Positions 13,817 through 17,792 of a DNA stretch of 17,792 nucleotides are shown piece after piece; the stretch's first letter is position 1, and every line of letters starts with the position of its first letter. The stretch is taken from positions 1-17,792 of the forward strand of contig CAMLLO010000060.1 in the NCBI GenBank assembly GCA_946480915.1, read 5' to 3'. Origin of the DNA: an uncultured Sphingobacteriaceae bacterium (lineage in GTDB: Bacteria; Bacteroidota; Bacteroidia; Sphingobacteriales; Sphingobacteriaceae). A model generated the notes under the pieces. The model was not told the origin of the DNA. It made no database searches and worked only from the letters and a program-made list of their open reading frames with translations. A program made the position numbers and the translations under genes.

Positions 13817-13855
13817 CTTAGGGATGAGGTGATGCGATAACAAATCCATCCCTCA

Positions 13856-13904
13856 CTGGCCTAAGTTTCAGGCGCTGCCTTCCGCTGAGGTAAATAAGCT
13901 TTGG
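13856..13904. repeat. ~160-bp element, copy G (left 49 bases)
   Basis: CTGGCCTAAGTTTCAGGCGC through TAAATAAGCTTTGG, then the match ends. It is the left end of the family only, preceded by the same CCCTCA seen at copy B. Confidence 0.7.
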
Positions 13905-13908
13905 TTGA

Positions 13909-13961
13909 GATAGCAATCTAAAAAACTGGCATTGATAGTTCATTTAGACATATTTGCTATC
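13909..13961. repeat. 8-bp inverted repeat replacing the element's right part
   Basis: GATAGCAA (13909-13916) and TTGCTATC (13954-13961), 37 bases apart. It starts at the point where copy G loses similarity and could be a separate small element inserted there. Confidence 0.35.
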
Positions 13962-14152
13962 ACCTTGGTCAAATGTAACAGTCGTTCTAAGTACGCCGCT
14001 CTACTTTTGAAGCTTATTAATATTTAAGCGGTAAACCCAGTTGAATTTGATGAAAGAAAGAACCTTTTCTTGCACATATTTCAATGCCTCCCGAACGGAT
14101 TCTTAAACGTCGAATTATCGGCTGGTTAGACTGTGCTTTATTTTAATCACAC

Positions 14153-16684
14153 ATGCAAAGACTAAAATTTTTACTGGTAGCGCTGCTACCGCTGGCTGCT
14201 GTTAATTATGCTTCGGGTCAGGATCTGAAACTCAATGATCTTGAGTACTTCGAAAGGCAGGGTGTAAATGTCCTTGTGTACAATAACCTTTTTACCGGAG
14301 GTTTCAACGACGAAAAAAACGCCGGGATAGAACTGATTCATCACGGAGTAAGAACAGGGCAGGGCGGAGCTGTAAGGCTATCGAGCACTCCCGAACAATG
14401 GGACCTGGTTCCTAACATTTCAAGCCGAAAGGTAAATCGTGCTACGAATACAATTCAGGCGACCTTAAGCTATGATGAATATAATTTTGATTCGCGGGTG
14501 GTGGTAACGACCAAGGGGAATGGTGTTGAGATATCCGTTTACCTTGATAAGCCTGTTCCAAAGGCACTTGAAGGAAGTGCAGGATTTAATCTTGAGTTTC
14601 TGCCCTCACAATATTGGAGTAAGGCATATTTAATGGACGGACGGTATAATCGCTTCCCTCGCTATGTGGTAGGAAATACCGTTACCAGGCCTAATACAGA
14701 AAAGCCAAAGCAATATAAAGGGTATAATACTTCAGACGACCGGGGCACGGGCAAGTTTATCGATCCGCTGCCACTTGAAAAAGGGCGTACCTTTCTACTG
14801 GCACCCGATGAACCTTCGCGACTGGTAAAAATTACTTCGCAGGACGCTGATCTTATGCTGTTCGACGGTCGCGTGCTGGCGCAAAACGGTTGGTTTGTGG
14901 TGCGCAGTTTACTTCCTGCCGGGAAGACAGGCAAAGTACTAACCTGGACAGTTGAACCCAACGCCATTAAGGGCTGGGTAAAAGAACCGAACATTGGTTT
15001 TTCTCAGGTAGGCTATGTTCCCTCTCAGCAAAAGATCTCTGTAATTGAACTCGATAAGAAGGACAAAGCGCTCCCTACAGCTTCCTTATATAAGGTAGGA
15101 AATGACGGCAATGCTTCCGAAGTATTCAGTGGAAAAATCCAAGCCTGGGGAAATTATTTTAAATATAACTATGTAAAATTTGATTTCTCTTCGGTTAAAA
15201 CACCGGGCATTTACTATATCAAGTACGGCGATCTTAAGACGAACAATTTCCTGATAGAAAATAATGTTTACGACAAGATAACCGATGCCACCAGCGATAT
15301 ATGGATTCCCATACACATGAACCATATGTTTGTGAACGAGGCTTACCGGGTCTGGCATGGCGAGCCCTTTAAAGAAGGATACCTGCAGGCTCCGCCAAAT
15401 ACAGATCACTTCGACCTTCATAGCCAGGGGCCAACAACCGACACTAAATACAAGCCACTGGAATTAATTCCCGGATTAAACGTGGGTGGTTTCTTCGATG
15501 CGGGTGACTTTGATATCGAGACCGGATCAAATATCAGCGTTGTTCAGAACTTTGTCCATACCTGGGAATATTTCAAACCCCTGCGCGATCAAACTTTTGT
15601 GAGCCAGAAGCAGCGTTATGTTGATCTTCACCGACCCGACGGAACCCCGGATGTATTGCAGTTTATTGAGCATGGAACCTTGAACCTGGTAGCTCAGGCA
15701 GAGATTCTTGGCCATATGTCGCAAACGCTTTCAAACTCTGTGCTTGACAATTACCATCACCTGGGAGACGCAGCTTCTCTTACAGACGGCTTGCCTTACA
15801 ATCCGAACCTCGGTCCTTATGAAGTTGCGAAGGACGGCCAGTCAAGCGGTGTTAAGGATGATTTATGGGCCTTCACAAGTCGCAATCCAAATTTAGACTT
15901 GAGTGCAGCAACGATGTTTGCAGCAGCAAGCCGGGCCCTGAAGGGCTATAACGATGATCTTTCGGCCAGAGCCTTGCAGCAATCGAAAAGACTTCTGAAG
16001 GAGGCGACAGAACTGATAGCGAAAGGTAAGCAGGACACTGTGAGCAGGGGAGGCAGATCAGGAGATATTGCCACCAATCTGCAACTCTATATCGCCACAG
16101 GCGAAAAACAATACATCGATAAGTTTCAGCAGCTTTTATGGCCGGCACTTGATCGCAACGTAAATTTTGTACTTCTGACGGCTTTAAACGCCATACCACA
16201 TATGGGCGCATCGTACAAAGCGAAGCTTCGTCCCTATGTTGTAAAATACAATGATTACATCAAAGGCCTTGAAAAGGACAATCCCTACGGAGTGCCAATC
16301 GGTCTTGGTAACTGGGCTGGTAATGGTGGAGTAACCAGTTTTGGTACCACCGTTTGTTTTGCCAACCAGTACTTCCCCGACGTGGTAGATGCCAGCCATG
16401 CATACAAAGTTACCAACTGGTTATTTGGCTGCCACCCGTATCACAATTATTCGTTTGTGGCAACAGTGGGTGCTACCCGTCCGAAAGCCGTTTTTTATGG
16501 AAATAACAGGGCCGACTTCTCAGCGATACCGGGGAATGTTGCACCGGGAGTATTATTCAGAAAGCCCGACCATTTTGAGAATTACGATGACTGGCCCTTT
16601 TTCTGGGGACAGAACGAGGGCACGATTGCCGGAAATACAGGTTATCTGATATTTGGATCAGCTTTTAAGAATCTGGTAAAATAA
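14153..16684 (+). CDS. Exported glycoside hydrolase family 9 (cellulase-type) enzyme
   Basis: 843 residues. Signal peptide at 1-22 (LLVALLPLAAVNYASG). Residues ~25-270 form a beta-rich region I do not recognise. At ~278-370 is a cellulase N-terminal Ig-like domain (FSQVGYVPSQQKISVIELDKK ... GIYYIKYGDLKTNNFLIE). At ~375-840 is the GH9 (alpha/alpha)6 catalytic domain. The DAGD motif (D449-A-G-D452, in GGFFDAGDFDIETG) supplies the catalytic base region, and the general acid is E822 in WGQNEGTIAGNTGYL, the usual place near the C-terminus. GH9 enzymes invert on beta-1,4-glucans, but Bacteroidota members with this layout may act on other beta-glucans or oligosaccharides. An exported esterase follows 102 bases downstream, and the two probably act on the same polysaccharide. 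Confidence 0.88.
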   Translation: MQRLKFLLVALLPLAAVNYASGQDLKLNDLEYFERQGVNVLVYNNLFTGGFNDEKNAGIELIHHGVRTGQGGAVRLSSTPEQWDLVPNISSRKVNRATNTIQATLSYDEYNFDSRVVVTTKGNGVEISVYLDKPVPKALEGSAGFNLEFLPSQYWSKAYLMDGRYNRFPRYVVGNTVTRPNTEKPKQYKGYNTSDDRGTGKFIDPLPLEKGRTFLLAPDEPSRLVKITSQDADLMLFDGRVLAQNGWFVVRSLLPAGKTGKVLTWTVEPNAIKGWVKEPNIGFSQVGYVPSQQKISVIELDKKDKALPTASLYKVGNDGNASEVFSGKIQAWGNYFKYNYVKFDFSSVKTPGIYYIKYGDLKTNNFLIENNVYDKITDATSDIWIPIHMNHMFVNEAYRVWHGEPFKEGYLQAPPNTDHFDLHSQGPTTDTKYKPLELIPGLNVGGFFDAGDFDIETGSNISVVQNFVHTWEYFKPLRDQTFVSQKQRYVDLHRPDGTPDVLQFIEHGTLNLVAQAEILGHMSQTLSNSVLDNYHHLGDAASLTDGLPYNPNLGPYEVAKDGQSSGVKDDLWAFTSRNPNLDLSAATMFAAASRALKGYNDDLSARALQQSKRLLKEATELIAKGKQDTVSRGGRSGDIATNLQLYIATGEKQYIDKFQQLLWPALDRNVNFVLLTALNAIPHMGASYKAKLRPYVVKYNDYIKGLEKDNPYGVPIGLGNWAGNGGVTSFGTTVCFANQYFPDVVDASHAYKVTNWLFGCHPYHNYSFVATVGATRPKAVFYGNNRADFSAIPGNVAPGVLFRKPDHFENYDDWPFFWGQNEGTIAGNTGYLIFGSAFKNLVK

Positions 16685-16744
16685 ACAGATTTCTGAGCCG
16701 ACCGTAGGACAATATGCTTTAGCAAAGCTCTGCGGTAGACAAAG

Positions 16745-16770
16745 AATACTAATTACAGAAATACTAATTA
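16745..16770. repeat. Direct repeat before esterase start
   Basis: AATACTAATTA occurs at 16745-16755 and 16760-16770, a 15-bp period, 17 bases before the esterase ATG. It may be a regulator site or simply AT-rich promoter sequence. Confidence 0.3.
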
Positions 16771-16786
16771 ATATACTATAAGCCAT

Positions 16787-17740
16787 ATGACTCAAAAATC
16801 ACTAAATTTTGCTAAAAAGTCCGCTCTGGCCATCTTGATGGCACTTTCTATATCTGCCATGGCACAGGACGGCACTATCTATCCACTAAATGCGCCTGCA
16901 GAGCCTAATGCAATTCCACTCGGCACCGGAGGTGTCGATAATCAGCCGGCACAAGAAACCTGGTTCCGCCAGTGGGGTGATCCAATGGCAAGAAATATCA
17001 CCAAAGCAACTTTAACTCCTTTTCTGCCGAAAGCCGGCAAGGCAAATGGCACCGCGGTGATTGTAGCACCTGGCGGAGGTTACAGATGGTTATCATTAGA
17101 TAATGAGGGTTGGGAAGTTGCAAAGGCACTTGCGGATAAAGGAGTCGCCGCTTTTGTGCTTAAATACAGGTTGCAACCTACTCCCGTATCGCTTGAAGAT
17201 TTTAAGCAATCGATGAATGCTCCGAGGCCTGCGGCTCTTGCCAACGCCAATACTACGCCTGGTTCAACACCAGCCAGACCGGCACAACCTGATCTCTCTA
17301 ATCAACTGGAGGACGCAGAGGCCGCATACGCCATGATTGTTAAGCGTGCAAAAGAGTGGGGCGTCGATACCGCCAGAATCGGGATGATTGGATTCTCGGC
17401 CGGGGCTGGCCTAACCATGCACTCAACACTTAATTCTAAAACCATGAAACTGGCTTTCATTGGTCCAATCTACGGAGGTATGGGCCCGGTGCAGGTGCCA
17501 AAAAATGCTCCGCCTATGTTCAACGTAATTGCTTCGGATGATTTCCTTTTCCGCGGACAGTTTGGCGTGATCGACTCCTGGTACAAAGCCGGTATCCCAG
17601 TAGAGTTTCATCTTTACCAGAACGGCGGCCACGGCTTTGGACTAGGCAATCCAGACCGAACAAGTAACCGTTGGTTTGATGCCTTTATGCATTGGCTGGA
17701 GGTTAATCGCTTCCTAACGGCCAAATCTGCAATTAATTAG
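16787..17740 (+). CDS. Exported alpha/beta-hydrolase, carbohydrate esterase-like
   Basis: 317 residues. Signal peptide at about 1-26 (SALAILMALSISAMAQ). The alpha/beta-hydrolase fold has a Gly-rich oxyanion segment (AVIVAPGGGYRWLS), nucleophile elbow G-F-S-A-G with S204, acid D251 or D252 in IASDDFLF, and H282 in NGGHGFGLG. This order matches the acetylxylan-esterase/BD-FAE-like group often found with polysaccharide degradation genes in Bacteroidota. A Pro/Ala/Thr-rich insert (~145-170: APRPAALANANTTPGSTPAR) interrupts the fold before the nucleophile, as is usual in this group. It probably removes acyl groups from plant polysaccharide, supporting the GH9 enzyme. Confidence 0.85.
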   Translation: MTQKSLNFAKKSALAILMALSISAMAQDGTIYPLNAPAEPNAIPLGTGGVDNQPAQETWFRQWGDPMARNITKATLTPFLPKAGKANGTAVIVAPGGGYRWLSLDNEGWEVAKALADKGVAAFVLKYRLQPTPVSLEDFKQSMNAPRPAALANANTTPGSTPARPAQPDLSNQLEDAEAAYAMIVKRAKEWGVDTARIGMIGFSAGAGLTMHSTLNSKTMKLAFIGPIYGGMGPVQVPKNAPPMFNVIASDDFLFRGQFGVIDSWYKAGIPVEFHLYQNGGHGFGLGNPDRTSNRWFDAFMHWLEVNRFLTAKSAIN

Positions 17741-17769
17741 AAATTGTAGGCTGTCACCTCACCCTTAAT

Positions 17770-17789
17770 CCCTCTCCTCAAGGAGAGGG
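17770..17789. terminator. Hairpin after the GH9/esterase pair, terminator-like
   Basis: CCCTCTCCT and AGGAGAGGG form a perfect 9-bp stem with a CA loop. No T-run is visible before the window ends, so terminator function is uncertain. The same hairpin family, including its CACCTCACCCTTAATC flank, occurs in reverse at 13797. Confidence 0.4.
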
Positions 17790-17792
17790 TGT

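Larger units (their letters stand above)
13575..14152. other. Intergenic region upstream of GH9 gene
   Basis: No gene is supported. It contains a fragment of the ~160-bp family end near 13604 (CACTGCCTTAAGTTT), a strong palindrome (13797), copy G of the element (13856) and an 8-bp inverted repeat (13909/13954). The last ~150 bases before the GH9 start hold no exact TAnnTTTG motif. Confidence 0.5.

Noticed and set aside
13649..13840. 63-codon frame upstream of GH9
   Set aside because: It crosses the 20-bp palindrome and non-coding repeats, and the product is Ser/Arg/Leu-rich without domains.

Overview
The window looks like chromosomal DNA of a Bacteroidota member, most plausibly a Sphingobacteriaceae-type soil bacterium (Pedobacter/Mucilaginibacter-like). 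The reasons are TAnnTTTG-type -7 promoter motifs upstream of some genes, the Bacteroidota-type REP-associated transposases (RAYTs), a remnant of an IS3-type element, and the secreted GH9 and esterase genes. The genus is a guess; no rRNA or other marker gene is present.

Layout. (1) 114-2600: the housekeeping-type helicase HrpB, with very C-rich third codon positions. (2) 2922-5813: an AT-rich four-gene cluster on the + strand that I read as a Pycsar anti-phage system. It encodes a class III nucleotide cyclase (PycC-like), an overlapping small protein with the hallmarks of a CBASS-type E2-like conjugating enzyme, a three-helix membrane effector of the Pycsar TM type (DUF5706-like), and a protein with an R-N-x3-H HEPN motif. 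The cyclase plus TM effector is the known Pycsar core. The E2-like gene between them and the HEPN-like gene after them are the unusual parts. (3) 5814-14152: a repeat-rich accessory stretch. It has three RAYT loci (one dead, two full length), each with REP-like palindromes, and at least six full or partial copies of a ~160-bp element with CTGGCTTAAG/CTTAAGCCAG ends. That element appears to be an internal-deletion (MITE-like) derivative of the second RAYT. Scattered among these are a TlpA/thioredoxin-like exported protein, a divergent XRE regulator / CPBP membrane protease pair with a tandem operator-like repeat, an IS3 transposase remnant, a small membrane protein, a CDGSH iron-sulfur protein and a lipoprotein. 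(4) 14153-17740: a polysaccharide-utilisation pair, an exported GH9 glycoside hydrolase and an exported alpha/beta-hydrolase esterase.

How the genes may work together. In the defence cluster, by analogy with known Pycsar, phage infection would activate the cyclase to make a cyclic pyrimidine mononucleotide, which would trigger the membrane effector. By analogy with type II CBASS, the E2-like protein could covalently modify and prime the cyclase. The HEPN-like protein could be a second (RNase) effector or an adaptor. The GH9 enzyme and esterase probably act together on acylated plant polysaccharide in the periplasm or outside the cell.

All calls are from reading the sequence and remembered family motifs. 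No search or structure prediction was run.
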